From the NCBI GenBank assembly GCA_017511805.1, contig JAFWJA010000015.1, positions 511,098-575,097 on the forward strand: DNA of 64,000 nucleotides, written 5' to 3'. Source of the DNA: Bacilli bacterium (GTDB lineage Bacteria; Bacillota_I; Bacilli_A; RF39; UBA660). The notes below the pieces were generated by a model that worked only from the letters and a program-made list of their open reading frames with translations, made no database searches and was not told where the DNA came from. Positions within the stretch are counted from its first letter, which is position 1, and each line of letters opens with the position of its first letter. A program made the position numbers and the translations under genes. Below, in pieces: positions 33,641-43,163 of the stretch.

Positions 33641-34930
33641 CTATTTATTTGGAACTAGTTTTTCTTTACCACCCATATATGGTCTTAATGCTTCTGGAAT
33701 ATTAACAGAACCATCTTTATTTAAATTATTTTCTAAGAACGCAATCAACATTCTTGGTGGTGTTATTACTGTATTATTTAAAGTATGAGCAAGTACTTTA
33801 TTTCCATCTTTATCTTTATATCTAATACCCAATCTTCTAGCTTGAGCATCAGTTAAATTAGAACAAGAACCTACTTCAAAATAAGTCTTTTGTCTAGGTG
33901 ACCAAGCTTCTACATCACATGATCTATATTTTAAATCTGCTAAATCTCCTGTACAACATACTAATTTTCTAACTGGAATATCTAGTGTTCTAAATAATTC
34001 TACTGTATAGTTAAGCATCTTAGTATACCAATCTTCTGATTCTTCTGGTTTACATATAACAATCATTTCTTGTTTTTCAAATTGATGTACTCTATATATT
34101 CCTCTTTCTTCTATACCATGAGCTCCTACTTCTTTTCTAAAACATGGTGAATAACTAGTCATAGTTATAGGTAGTTCTTCTTCTTTTAACATTTGATCTT
34201 TAAATTTCGCAATCATACTATGTTCAGAAGTACCTATTAAATATAGATCTTCACCCTCTATTTTATACATCATTGCTTCTTTTTCTTCAAAAGACATTAC
34301 TCCATTAACTGCATCACTTCTAATCATATATGGTGGAATACAATAAGTAAATCCTTTATCTATCATAAAATCTCTAGCATAACTTAAAACAGCACTATGA
34401 AGTCTTGCTATATCACCCATTAAATAATAGAAACCATTACCAGATACTCTAGCTGCTGCATCTTTATCTATACCATTAAAACTTGCCATTATATCAGCAT
34501 GATATGGTATTTCAAAATCTGGTACAACTGGATCTCCAATATGTTCTATATCAACATTCTTTGAATCATCTTCACCAACTGGTACATCATCAGCAACTAT
34601 ATTTGGAATCATGTACATAATTTCTTTAATTTCAGTACTTAATTTTTCTTCTTTTTCTTCTAGGTCTTTTAATTCTTCATTAATCTTAGTAACTTTATCC
34701 TTTAATGCAAGACCTTCTTCTTTCTTACCTACTCTCATTAAAGCACCGATATTATCACTAATATCATTTCTATCTTTTCTAAGATTATCTGCTTTTACTT
34801 TTACTTCTCTATATTCTTCATCTAACTTAATTACTTTATCAACTAATTCTAATTTTTTATCTTGAAACTTCTTTTTTATATTTTCTTTTACCTTTTCAGG
34901 ATTTTCTCTAACAAATTTAATATCTAACAT
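33641..34930 (-). CDS. serS: Seryl-tRNA synthetase
   Basis: Protein of 429 residues, normal for SerRS. It begins MLDIKFVRENPEKVKEN, followed by the long antiparallel coiled-coil arm (residues ~25-105) that holds the tRNA long arm. The class II catalytic motifs follow: YSPCFRKEVGAHG...YRVHQFEKQE (motif 2) and TVITPPRMLIAFLENN (motif 3 region). It charges tRNA-Ser, and its mRNA carries a T-box leader with a serine specifier. Confidence 0.97.
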   Translation of the reverse strand: MLDIKFVRENPEKVKENIKKKFQDKKLELVDKVIKLDEEYREVKVKADNLRKDRNDISDNIGALMRVGKKEEGLALKDKVTKINEELKDLEEKEEKLSTEIKEIMYMIPNIVADDVPVGEDDSKNVDIEHIGDPVVPDFEIPYHADIMASFNGIDKDAAARVSGNGFYYLMGDIARLHSAVLSYARDFMIDKGFTYCIPPYMIRSDAVNGVMSFEEKEAMMYKIEGEDLYLIGTSEHSMIAKFKDQMLKEEELPITMTSYSPCFRKEVGAHGIEERGIYRVHQFEKQEMIVICKPEESEDWYTKMLNYTVELFRTLDIPVRKLVCCTGDLADLKYRSCDVEAWSPRQKTYFEVGSCSNLTDAQARRLGIRYKDKDGNKVLAHTLNNTVITPPRMLIAFLENNLNKDGSVNIPEALRPYMGGKEKLVPNK

Positions 34931-34932
34931 TA

Positions 34933-35232
34933 TTATTCCTCCATTTCGTTATTTACTAATTCAAATCTGTATTTTTGTTTTATATCCGGATACTTTTCAT
35001 GATCTACTTTCGACATAAACATATCTAGTGGTCTTGCAGCATAATCTGCATCCCCTGTACAATCTGTTTCATATAATGGTTTATATATCATCAATAATTC
35101 ACCATCTTCAGTATGTTTCGAGACTCCAATTATCTCATATAAATACTTGTTTGGATTTTTTTCTAATTCTTCTTTTGATACAGTTTCTCTTTTAAAATGC
35201 TGAACAATATCTCCAATTTCAAATTTTCTCAT
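34933..35232 (-). CDS. DUF1653 protein
   Basis: Protein of 99 residues. KFEIGDIVQHFKRE, YLYEIIGVSKHTEDGE, IYKPLY and the RPLDMFMSKVD segment match the DUF1653 family, small soluble proteins of unknown role. It sits three bases upstream of serS in the same operon, so it is made under serine T-box control. Confidence 0.85.
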   Translation of the reverse strand: MRKFEIGDIVQHFKRETVSKEELEKNPNKYLYEIIGVSKHTEDGELLMIYKPLYETDCTGDADYAARPLDMFMSKVDHEKYPDIKQKYRFELVNNEMEE

Positions 35233-35241
35233 AACTCCTCC

Positions 35242-35496
35242 TTATTTCTTTAAAGTTAATTTTTTTGTTTTATTATCTATATAATAATTACCTAGTTGCA
35301 TATCTTCTTTATCTTTTAGTTTTTCACCATAATAAGATGTTGCTAGTCCTGAAACTGCTAGAAAAGAAGATGGCAATATTAATGATGGATCTGCAGTAAT
35401 TGATGCTACTCCAAATGATGCCAGTCCTAAAAACATACCTATATTACCTATATTTTCTACAGATGCATATAACTTTCTTTTAACTGATGTTCTCAT
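35242..35496 (-). CDS. Small membrane protein, first gene of the serS operon
   Basis: Protein of 84 residues. It has a basic start (MRTSVKRK) and two short hydrophobic stretches (IGMFLGLASFGVASI and LILPSSFLAVSGLATSY), followed by a charged tail. ATG at 35496 is set by GGGAGGTTAAT. A longer frame upstream would run through the T-box terminator and is not used. No recognised family. Confidence 0.7.
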   Translation of the reverse strand: MRTSVKRKLYASVENIGNIGMFLGLASFGVASITADPSLILPSSFLAVSGLATSYYGEKLKDKEDMQLGNYYIDNKTKKLTLKK

Positions 35497-35512
35497 ATTA
35501 ACCTCCCTAAAC

Positions 35513-35708
35513 AAAAAAAGGATAGTACCAAGGAGCCATAATGGCGGTACCATCCTTTATTTAACTTAATTAAATAACGGCTTTTAACCGGGCATTATTA
35601 TGCCACTAATAGGTAGATTCATAAAACATTTATATTAACTTTCACCAACCGTTAACTCTCTACTAATAAATTGTCTTATTACTAGTCCTATATCACTGCT
35701 TTATACAT
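35513..35708 (-). promoter_or_regulatory. Serine T-box leader (UCU specifier)
   Basis: On the minus strand the leader has the T-box elements in order: AGAGAG...GGTTGGTGAAAG of stem I, and the specifier loop GAA-TCT-ACC with TCT (Ser) at 35616-35618. The T-box sequence AAGGATGGTACCGCC follows at 35543-35557. A terminator hairpin (GGATGGTACC with GGTACTATCC) ends in seven T at 35513-35519. Uncharged tRNA-Ser would stabilise the antiterminator and let transcription continue into the serS operon. The specifier agrees with the downstream gene. Confidence 0.93.
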
Positions 35709-35710
35709 AA

Positions 35711-35739
35711 ATTTTATACCAATATATAATTATAGTCAA
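35711..35739 (-). promoter_or_regulatory. Promoter of the serine T-box operon
   Basis: TTGACT (35734-35739), 17-base spacer, TAAAAT (35711-35716), just upstream of the leader. Confidence 0.7.
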
Positions 35740-35740
35740 G

Positions 35741-35764
35741 AAAAAAGTTGTCATTTGACAACTT
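35741..35764 (-). terminator. Terminator of the 831-residue surface-protein gene
   Basis: AAGTTGTCA (35745-35753 read on plus) pairs with TGACAACTT (35756-35764), followed by six T on the minus strand. The gene's stop codon is inside the stem. Confidence 0.85.
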
Positions 35765-38258
35765 AATTTTCTTTCTTATTCATTCTGATTTTTAGTATGA
35801 AGAATATTACTCCTAGTAATAGTGTACCAGCTATAATAGCAGTCCATCTAATTACATCGTTACCTGTCTTAGCAACCCAATATCTACTAATCTTGTATAT
35901 TCTACTACTTCCATCACATTTTACAGTAATTTCTTCTCCAGAAATAGATATTTCTCCTTTTGATGATACATTACTTAATATAGTAGCTTCTGTTTCATCA
36001 TAAGGTATATTTATAATATAGTTAGTTTGATCTATTTTATAAACACTACTTAATAATACTGTATCACATGTACTAGGTGTATATAAACCATAGATTGTAG
36101 TATCATGATCAGGCATTGTGAACTCAGTCATAGCTTTTTTATCAGTAGCTGCTTCTGCCCAACCTAAGAATCTATTTTCTTCTTTAACACAAATCTTAGA
36201 TAAATCTACAGCAGTACCTGGAATAACTCCAATAGTTATAGGATCAAATTCAGCTTGTCCTCCATTAGTAGTACAATCATATGTTAAATTAACTAATGAT
36301 TCACCAATAATTACTTTTACTACATTTGTTTCTTTTGTTTCTTCTGCTCTTCCACCAACTGAATATTTAACAGAAGCTTTGTTTGGAATTTCTATATACT
36401 TATCAACTTCTCCAATATACATGAATGGAACTGACATTGTATAAGTAGTACCATATGCTTCATTTGAATTAAAGAATGCTGATGCTGTTGCATTAGATGT
36501 AGCAGTGATTTTATTATTTTCATCTAATGTAATATCAAAGTAAGATGTTATATCTTTACCTGATTTTGTCATTATAGTAATACCATCTTTTACTACTGTT
36601 AATCTTGGATCAACTGGATCTTCAAATGTATAACTAGTTATATGATTATTAGATGAGAATACATTTGGATATATTTTATTAAATCCAACTGAATTAGTTA
36701 CGTTATTATTTGGTATTGCTTGCGAAACTGTGAAGTATCCAATTTTACCTACTTCTACATTTTGATCTGAAACTCCCTTTTTAGGATTAGGGAATTTATA
36801 CCCTGTTGGTGATAAGAATCCAAATTTAATTCCTCCACCTGGCATTTCATATCTAAATGAGAATTCTCCTGCTAATCCAGTTGTTAATAGTTGTGCTGAA
36901 GTTAAATATGAGAATCCTGCTGTTGCATAATATGATTCTGATTCATTATATATTTGATTATAAATTGCTCTTTGTGCTCTCTTTTCTTCATCAGTTGCTG
37001 TATCAGAGTCAATTTTATTAATATTATTATCATAAGCAGTATTACACTTAGCTTGATATGTACAATAATAATCTATTGCTTCTTTTCTTGTTTTACCTTG
37101 TTCCATCAATCTATAAATTAAATTATAGTATTTTCCATGTAATTTATCTTCTTGAGATAAATCTGGATTTATGAAAATACCATTTGCTTTTTCTGTCATT
37201 CTAAAATTCCATGTAGACTTATTAGCTTGTGGAATAAATGTATTAACATAATCATTTGGTGTTAATGTTTTCTTTCCAGACTTATTATAGAATAAAGTTG
37301 AAGTTCCTTTTAATGGTTTCATACCTTCTTTTGCTTCGAATGTAACACCTGCTTCTGTTGCTCTTGAAATTACATTATCTGGATCTGAGAATGAATTTGG
37401 TGTTGTATCAAAATCGTTATAAGCAGAATTTACATGTGTAATACTTGTTGCTATTTGGCTCTTTGCAGTATCAACATGTGCTACTTTAACACCATTAACT
37501 ATATCCCAGTCAGTTAATTTTAATTTTTTATAATAAGTTATCTTAACATCTGTAACACCTGCTTCTGTATTCAAATTAAATGCTAATGGCATATTTAATT
37601 TAGTCATATATGAAGTTGTATGTGGTGTTTCTCCTTCAGTTGTAGTTTTTCCTGTAAATACAACTTTACCATCATCAGTTACATTTTGTATAACAGTATA
37701 AGATAAACCTATAGCTGCTAAAGGTGCTGTTAATTCTGTTCTTTCATCACCATCCATATAGTACATCTTACCATCTGTTTCATCGTATTCTGGATTTAAG
37801 GCTGCTGAACTTCTATATGTTTTACTGATTGATACTTCTAGCACAGCACTTAATGGATTTCCTTGTTGGTCATAACCACAATTAGTTATTATTAATTGAG
37901 CTACGTCACTTGGATACCATAATCTTACTGCTGGAGTTACCTTTCCATCAACATAATAGTTACCTGAAAATGCGATACCAGCTTTATTAACGTGATCCGC
38001 ATTTGCTAAATTCACATAAAATTCTGTATCCTCTGTATAATATAAAGTTGAATATGAATATTCATTATCTAGTTCAGTAGATTCTGACCAGTCTTTATAT
38101 GTAGTTGTTTGTTCTTCTGATGCTAAAGAATGTGTTCCTGTAACATCTCCTTTTAAACTTGTTCCATTTTTCATTAGTGTTGATAACGAGAATGATAATA
38201 CCGCAACTAATACTATCGCTGCTACCACTAATGATATTATTTTACTTTCTCTTTTCAC
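35763..38258 (-). CDS. Large wall-anchored surface protein with variant sorting signal
   Basis: Protein of 831 residues. A signal peptide-like helix (residues 6-28) is followed by a Ser/Thr/Asn-rich secreted body with no enzyme motif. Near residues 675-735 the segment VIPGTAVDLS...NRFLGWAEAATDKKAM...FTMPDHDTTIYGLYTP is an InlB/Flg_new (Listeria-Bacteroides) repeat. The C-terminus has VAKTG (795-799), a hydrophobic helix and a KIRMNKKEN tail, i.e. a sortase signal in which only TG matches LPXTG. Starts with GTG behind AGGAGGA. Probably anchored by the sortase at 49939-50688. Confidence 0.82.
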   Translation of the reverse strand: MKRESKIISLVVAAIVLVAVLSFSLSTLMKNGTSLKGDVTGTHSLASEEQTTTYKDWSESTELDNEYSYSTLYYTEDTEFYVNLANADHVNKAGIAFSGNYYVDGKVTPAVRLWYPSDVAQLIITNCGYDQQGNPLSAVLEVSISKTYRSSAALNPEYDETDGKMYYMDGDERTELTAPLAAIGLSYTVIQNVTDDGKVVFTGKTTTEGETPHTTSYMTKLNMPLAFNLNTEAGVTDVKITYYKKLKLTDWDIVNGVKVAHVDTAKSQIATSITHVNSAYNDFDTTPNSFSDPDNVISRATEAGVTFEAKEGMKPLKGTSTLFYNKSGKKTLTPNDYVNTFIPQANKSTWNFRMTEKANGIFINPDLSQEDKLHGKYYNLIYRLMEQGKTRKEAIDYYCTYQAKCNTAYDNNINKIDSDTATDEEKRAQRAIYNQIYNESESYYATAGFSYLTSAQLLTTGLAGEFSFRYEMPGGGIKFGFLSPTGYKFPNPKKGVSDQNVEVGKIGYFTVSQAIPNNNVTNSVGFNKIYPNVFSSNNHITSYTFEDPVDPRLTVVKDGITIMTKSGKDITSYFDITLDENNKITATSNATASAFFNSNEAYGTTYTMSVPFMYIGEVDKYIEIPNKASVKYSVGGRAEETKETNVVKVIIGESLVNLTYDCTTNGGQAEFDPITIGVIPGTAVDLSKICVKEENRFLGWAEAATDKKAMTEFTMPDHDTTIYGLYTPSTCDTVLLSSVYKIDQTNYIINIPYDETEATILSNVSSKGEISISGEEITVKCDGSSRIYKISRYWVAKTGNDVIRWTAIIAGTLLLGVIFFILKIRMNKKEN

Positions 38259-38281
38259 TTTCTATCTTCCTCCTATTATTA

Positions 38282-38310
38282 AATATATAATATTTTTACT
38301 TGATTTGCAA
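38282..38310 (-). promoter_or_regulatory. Promoter of the 831-residue surface-protein gene
   Basis: TTGCAA (38305-38310), 17-base spacer, TATATT (38282-38287). Confidence 0.6.
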
Positions 38311-38351
38311 TAAGTTATATACATTTTTATAAAAAAAAGTGTAAAAGAGTT

Positions 38352-38379
38352 AAAAAAAAGAATAGTATAAACTATTCTT
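38352..38379 (-). terminator. topA terminator
   Basis: AAGAATAGT (38358-38366) pairs with ACTATTCTT (38371-38379) and is followed by T on the minus strand. Confidence 0.85.
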
Positions 38380-40408
38380 CATGATCACATGCTGAGCATT
38401 TAATCTTATCATCTTTTTCCACAAGCATTGAATTACATTCTGGGCATTTATTACCAGTTGGTTTATCCCAATATGCTTCTTTACATTTAGGGAAATTAGA
38501 ACATCCGTAGAATACTTTTCCTTTTTTAGTTTTTCTTTCTACTATTTTATGTCCACATTTAATACAATCACATACTTCAACAACTGGAGCTTTTTCTCTT
38601 TCTTCTTTTTTAACGTACTTACATTTTGGATAATTAGAACAAGCAACAAATTCTCCATATCTACCTTTTCTAACTACTAAATCTCCTCCACAATCTGGAC
38701 AAACTTCTCCAGTTTTTTCTGCTTCTTTCTTTTCCATATTATCAAATGCATTTTCTACCATAGGTTCAAACCTCCTATAAAAATCTTCTAACAAATTATT
38801 CCAAACTACATCTCCATTAGCGATATTATCTAAATCTTCTTCCATCTTAGCTGTATATTTAACATTTATTAAATCACTAAAGAATTCTTGTAATTTATTA
38901 TTTGTTTCAATTCCTATCTCAGTAGGAATAAAATGTTTTTCAACTAGTTTAACATATCCTCTATCTACTATTGTAGACATAGTTGTAGCATATGTAGATG
39001 GTCTACCTATTCCAAGATCTTCCATCTCTTTAATTAATTTAGCTTCTGTATATCTAGCTGGTGGTTCAGTAAAGTGTTGTTTAATATCTAATTTATCAGT
39101 TACTAATACATCGCTTTTGTAACTTGCTATATTAGGTAGTTCTTTATCTTCACTCTTTTCTAAATCACTATATACTTTTAAATAACCATCAAATACTGTT
39201 ACTGTACCAGTTGCTTTAAATTTATAATTATTGTTATCAAGTATTATTGTAGTTACTTTTTGTTTAGCAGGTGCCATTAATGAAGCAAGTGCTCTATAAT
39301 AGATTAAGTTATATAATTTATATTCATCATTAGTTAAATATTCTTTCATCTTAGCTGGTGTTCTAAGAATACTTGTTGGTCTAATAGCTTCATGTGCATC
39401 TTGTACATTTTCTGTTTTCTTACTCTTTTTAACAGGACCAACATATTCTTTACCGTATTCTGTTTCTATATACTTATATGCAGCTGATACAAAGTCATTA
39501 GATAATCTAATTGAATCAGTTCTCATATAAGTAATAAGACCTACTGTTTCTGTTCCTATATTTATACCTTCATATAATTTTTGAGCAATAGTCATAGTCT
39601 TTTTAGAAGAAAAGTTTAATTTACTAATTGCTTCTTGCTGTAAAGTACTAGTTATATAAGGAGGTTTAGATTGTTTATTCTTATCCTTTTCTTCAGTACT
39701 TTCTATTTTATATGAATTAGATAATTCTTTTTCTATTTTCTTAGCTTCTAATTCATCTTTTATTTCTATTTTCTTATCTTTATATTTAAATAAAGACGCG
39801 CTAAATGATGGGAATAATGCATCAATAGTCCAGTATTCTTCAGAAACAAACTTATTTATTTCTTCTTCTCTATCACAAATAAGTTTTAAGGCAACACTTT
39901 GTACTCTTCCTGCACTTTTTCCACCAGTTTTAGATTGCATTAATTTACTTAATCTAAAACCAATAATTCTATCAAGTATTCTTCTTGTTTCTTGGCTACG
40001 TACCATTAAATCATCTATTTTTCTAGCATGATCAAATGAACTAGTTACTGCGCCTTTAGTAATTTCATTAAAAACAATTCTATCATATTCATCATCTTTA
40101 AGACCAAGTTCATCTTTTAAATGCCAAGATATAGCTTCTCCTTCACGGTCTGGGTCGGTAGCTAGATATACTTTATTAGCTTTCTTAGCTTCATTCTTTA
40201 ACATAGTAATATCTTTTTTCTTACCCTTGATCTCTATGTAATTAGGTGTAAAACCATTTTCTATATCTACTCCTAATCCAAATTTACCAGTAGTCGCTAA
40301 ATCTCTAATATGTCCCTTAGATGATAAAACTTTATAGTCACTACCTAAATATTTTTCTATAGTTTTACTCTTAGCTGGTGATTCCACTATGACTAAATTT
40401 TTACTCAT
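38372..40408 (-). CDS. topA: DNA topoisomerase I
   Basis: Protein of 678 residues, normal for a Firmicute type IA topoisomerase. The TOPRIM domain is N-terminal (LVIVESPAKSKTIEKYLG; TDPDREGEAISWHL). The catalytic tyrosine is in GLITYMRTDS near residue 295. The C-terminus carries three tetra-cysteine zinc ribbons (CPDCGGDL...CSNYPKC, CIKCG...CSNFPKC, CPECN...CSACD). It relaxes negative supercoils. It lies downstream of rnhB and rbgA in the same direction. Confidence 0.97.
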   Translation of the reverse strand: MSKNLVIVESPAKSKTIEKYLGSDYKVLSSKGHIRDLATTGKFGLGVDIENGFTPNYIEIKGKKKDITMLKNEAKKANKVYLATDPDREGEAISWHLKDELGLKDDEYDRIVFNEITKGAVTSSFDHARKIDDLMVRSQETRRILDRIIGFRLSKLMQSKTGGKSAGRVQSVALKLICDREEEINKFVSEEYWTIDALFPSFSASLFKYKDKKIEIKDELEAKKIEKELSNSYKIESTEEKDKNKQSKPPYITSTLQQEAISKLNFSSKKTMTIAQKLYEGINIGTETVGLITYMRTDSIRLSNDFVSAAYKYIETEYGKEYVGPVKKSKKTENVQDAHEAIRPTSILRTPAKMKEYLTNDEYKLYNLIYYRALASLMAPAKQKVTTIILDNNNYKFKATGTVTVFDGYLKVYSDLEKSEDKELPNIASYKSDVLVTDKLDIKQHFTEPPARYTEAKLIKEMEDLGIGRPSTYATTMSTIVDRGYVKLVEKHFIPTEIGIETNNKLQEFFSDLINVKYTAKMEEDLDNIANGDVVWNNLLEDFYRRFEPMVENAFDNMEKKEAEKTGEVCPDCGGDLVVRKGRYGEFVACSNYPKCKYVKKEEREKAPVVEVCDCIKCGHKIVERKTKKGKVFYGCSNFPKCKEAYWDKPTGNKCPECNSMLVEKDDKIKCSACDHEE

Positions 40409-40446
40409 ATATTTTCCTCCTATATATAATATTCTCCGTAACTAAA

Positions 40447-41073
40447 TTATTTCCCCTGTTTTTCTATTATTTTTTTAACAGGACCATATGTTTTTCGGTA
40501 CTCATCAAATATACCATATTTTTCGATTGCTTCCAAGTGTTTTTTTGTAGGATATCCTTTATGAGATGAAAATCCATACTCTGGATACTTCTTATCTAAC
40601 TCATATAATATTCTATCTCTAGTTACTTTTGCAATAATTGATGCTGCAGCTATACTAATACTTTTCGCATCACCCTTGATAATCTTTTCCACAGGTATAG
40701 ATAGTGTATCTATTTTCATTGCATCTGTCAATAAAACATCTATTTTTATTTTTTTATTTGCTTCTTTATAACTTTCTATCATACCTTTTCTAGATGCTTC
40801 TAATATATTTATTTCATCTATTTCTTTTGCGGATATAATTGATACTCCTACTGCTAGTGCATCATTCATAATTATATCATATAGTTTTTCTCTTTTTTTC
40901 TCAGTTAACTTTTTAGAGTCATTTATCTCAGAATTATTATAATCATTTGGTAAAACTACACACGCACAAACAACAGGACCAACTAGTGGTCCTCTTCCTG
41001 CTTCATCTGTACCCGCAATTACTTTATATCCTTCTTTAATATATTTATTCTCGTATTCTCTCATATTATTCAT
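40447..41073 (-). CDS. rnhB: Ribonuclease HII
   Basis: Protein of 208 residues. The metal-binding blocks AGTDEAGRGPLVGPV and LLTDAM, and the Ser/Lys-rich IIKGDAKSISIAAASIIAKV are all in place; DxD/E residues are intact. It removes single ribonucleotides and RNA primers from DNA. An ATG at 41073 is preferred because AAGGT lies nine bases upstream inside rbgA; the MREYENK ATG twelve bases further is also possible. It overlaps the end of rbgA. Confidence 0.95.
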   Translation of the reverse strand: MNNMREYENKYIKEGYKVIAGTDEAGRGPLVGPVVCACVVLPNDYNNSEINDSKKLTEKKREKLYDIIMNDALAVGVSIISAKEIDEINILEASRKGMIESYKEANKKIKIDVLLTDAMKIDTLSIPVEKIIKGDAKSISIAAASIIAKVTRDRILYELDKKYPEYGFSSHKGYPTKKHLEAIEKYGIFDEYRKTYGPVKKIIEKQGK

Positions 41074-41920
41074 CAAATGTTACCTTACCTAAATATCCTT
41101 CTCTTAAATCTTTGATTATAATGTTAGATACTTTATTATAATCAACTTCGTTACCTCTAACTAAACATCCTCTTTTTCTACCTATTAATTCATATGCATC
41201 TGTATAATCATCTTCATCTAAATAATCAAGTCCATATCTATTTATTAATCTATCTGGATAATTCTCGTACATATACTTTAATATATAACATGCAACTTCA
41301 TCTATTGGAAGTATCTCATCTTTAATAGATGAAAATGTAGCTAGATTATACGCAACAGTTTGATCTTCAATCTTTGGCCATAATATACCTGGAGTATCCA
41401 TTAATTCTAATTTATCATTAATTCTAATCCAACTAATACTTTTAGTAACTCCTGGTTTATCTCCTACAGTAGTAGCTTTCTTACCAGTAATCTTATTAAT
41501 TAATGTACTCTTTCCTACATTAGGAACTCCCATTATTAATACTCTATATTTTCTTTCTAGTAATCCTTTTTCAGTTCTAATATCATTTAACCCAATAAGA
41601 AGTTCATCAGTTAAATCAAATAATTTACCTAAACTTTTATCATTTATTAGATCTACTAAAAATACTTTATAACCTTGTTTCTCATAACGACTAATCCATT
41701 TATTAGTTTTATCCATATCACATAAATCTTTCTTAGTCATAATTATTACTTTTGGTTTATCTTTAATTAAATCATCTATATCTACTATTCTAGATGAATT
41801 AGGTATTCTAGCATCCACTACTTCATACACTATATCAATTAGTTTTAACTTTTCCCCAATCTCTCGTCTAGTCTTAGCCATATGACCAGGGAAGAAATTT
41901 ATATTAGTTTTTTCATTCAT
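41066..41920 (-). CDS. rbgA: Ribosome biogenesis GTPase A
   Basis: Protein of 284 residues with a circularly permuted GTPase order: G4 (TKKDLCD) and G5 come before G1 (GVPNVGKST), then switch regions with GDKPGVTKS and DTPGILWP. The N-terminus FFPGHMAKTRREI and a C-terminal helical domain are as in RbgA/YlqF. It acts late in 50S assembly. AAAGGAGGTAG precedes the ATG; an extended -10 lies upstream. Confidence 0.96.
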   Translation of the reverse strand: MNEKTNINFFPGHMAKTRREIGEKLKLIDIVYEVVDARIPNSSRIVDIDDLIKDKPKVIIMTKKDLCDMDKTNKWISRYEKQGYKVFLVDLINDKSLGKLFDLTDELLIGLNDIRTEKGLLERKYRVLIMGVPNVGKSTLINKITGKKATTVGDKPGVTKSISWIRINDKLELMDTPGILWPKIEDQTVAYNLATFSSIKDEILPIDEVACYILKYMYENYPDRLINRYGLDYLDEDDYTDAYELIGRKRGCLVRGNEVDYNKVSNIIIKDLREGYLGKVTFDE

Positions 41921-41947
41921 GAGTACTACCTCCTTTAAATCTCTTTC

Positions 41948-41953
41948 ATTATA
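41948..41953 (-). promoter_or_regulatory. Extended -10 promoter of rbgA-rnhB-topA
   Basis: TATGCTATAAT after a run of eight T, -10 at 41948-41953. No clear -35; a weak stem (GATTT/AAATC) precedes the T-run. Confidence 0.5.
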
Positions 41954-42130
41954 GCATAAAAAAAATAGATTTTGTATAAATCATAATCTGCTTTGTCTAA
42001 TTAATTCTATATAATCTACGAATAAATAACTGAAATAGTATAACATTTAGTTTCTCATAAGCAAGAATTCATATTACTTTCCCATAAATATATTTTTTTA
42101 GCAAATAATATGTAAAGGTACTCGATAAAC

Positions 42131-42160
42131 TTGACATCTTTAGTATAACTATTATATTAT
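42131..42160 (+). promoter_or_regulatory. Promoter of the 134-residue unknown gene
   Basis: TTGACA (42131-42136), 18-base spacer, TATTAT (42155-42160), then AGGAGGGATAAT before the ATG at 42187. Confidence 0.7.
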
Positions 42161-42186
42161 TAAACTGGTAGCATAGGAGGGATAAT

Positions 42187-42591
42187 ATGTATGGAGCAAT
42201 GAATCTTACTGATATGGAAAAAATAATAATTAGACAAAAATCATTACAAAACACTATAGAAATGTTACAAAATCCAGAAACAAATGTCTATTTAAGCCAG
42301 GAGCAAATAACAAGTGCATTATATTATATCAAATCTACTATAATGTATGATATAAAACATAGTAATGTTGAGTTAATCGGACAACATGCTGTAGGAAATG
42401 CAATAAAAATACAACAAACACCAATAGTTTATTCAACATTTAGTAGTGAAGAAAAGGAAGTATTAACAAAATTCATTATTTCACACACAATGCGTATGGT
42501 AAATAGATCAGTAAAAGAAGTACCAGAAAGTTTTAAAGCAAATGTTGAAAGTTATATTTCAGGAGAACATAAAGAAGGACCATCATTATAA
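42187..42591 (+). CDS. Unknown soluble protein
   Basis: Protein of 134 residues, no recognised family. The sequence is helical, with many Ile/Gln/Asn and the central segment LIGQHAVGNAIKIQQTP. No signal peptide or membrane helix. A clear promoter, strong ribosome-binding site and terminator show it is a self-contained expressed unit on the plus strand among minus-strand genes. Confidence 0.7.
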   Translation: MYGAMNLTDMEKIIIRQKSLQNTIEMLQNPETNVYLSQEQITSALYYIKSTIMYDIKHSNVELIGQHAVGNAIKIQQTPIVYSTFSSEEKEVLTKFIISHTMRMVNRSVKEVPESFKANVESYISGEHKEGPSL

Positions 42592-42593
42592 TT

Positions 42594-42625
42594 AAAACTA
42601 TCCAAATAAAATGGATAGTTTTTTT
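42594..42625 (+). terminator. Terminator of the 134-residue unknown gene
   Basis: AAAACTATCC (42594-42603) pairs with GGATAGTTTT (42613-42622) across nine bases and ends in a T-run. Confidence 0.88.
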
Positions 42626-42689
42626 GTTTTATATAATACATTAACTTAATATAGCAAATATTCAAAGTTTTTATTTCTAGACACTTTTT

Positions 42690-43163
42690 TTATAATTCTT
42701 CTATATATCCTGTTAATTCTTTTTTTATATCTTCTTCAGTAACATTAGATAAAGTATTTGCGTATTCAAGTACATCCTCTTCTTTTTCTAACGTTGATAT
42801 ATCTAAACCAACTTCTTTTAATATTGGTAATAGTTTATCTTCTAGATGTGGATAATATTTATACATAGTATCATATGCATTAAGTGGTTTATCATCTTTT
42901 GTATATCTAGCTGATTCCCAATCTAAGATCATTTCTATATAATCTAATCTTGTTTTTTCTAATTCGTTATCATGATGAGTAGACATAGCTCTATGATATT
43001 TTTCTATATCCTTTTTATCATAAAAAAGAAGTAAATACATCTTATCCATATCATGATGTTTTAATCTTTCAATCACATCTTCACTATTAAAATACTTTTT
43101 AGCTAAATAATCAAGTATCTTTCTATGTTTGTATGTATATACTAGTTTTTCAAAATTTTTCAT
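42690..43163 (-). CDS. DUF5662-like protein
   Basis: Protein of 157 residues. His-rich blocks are ordered LKHHDMDKMY near residue 34 and STHHDNELEKT near 62, followed by DWESARYTKDD. This pattern resembles DUF5662-type proteins, which have an HD-like arrangement of His/Asp that could bind metal, but no activity is known. Its ATG overlaps the TGA stop of the DHH phosphoesterase gene (ATGA), so the two are translationally coupled. Confidence 0.6.
   Translation of the reverse strand: MKNFEKLVYTYKHRKILDYLAKKYFNSEDVIERLKHHDMDKMYLLLFYDKKDIEKYHRAMSTHHDNELEKTRLDYIEMILDWESARYTKDDKPLNAYDTMYKYYPHLEDKLLPILKEVGLDISTLEKEEDVLEYANTLSNVTEEDIKKELTGYIEEL

Noticed and set aside
35497-35553. Longer version of the 84-residue protein starting within the T-box terminator
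   Set aside because: The start would lie in the terminator stem without a ribosome-binding site, whereas GGGAGG precedes the inner ATG at 35496.
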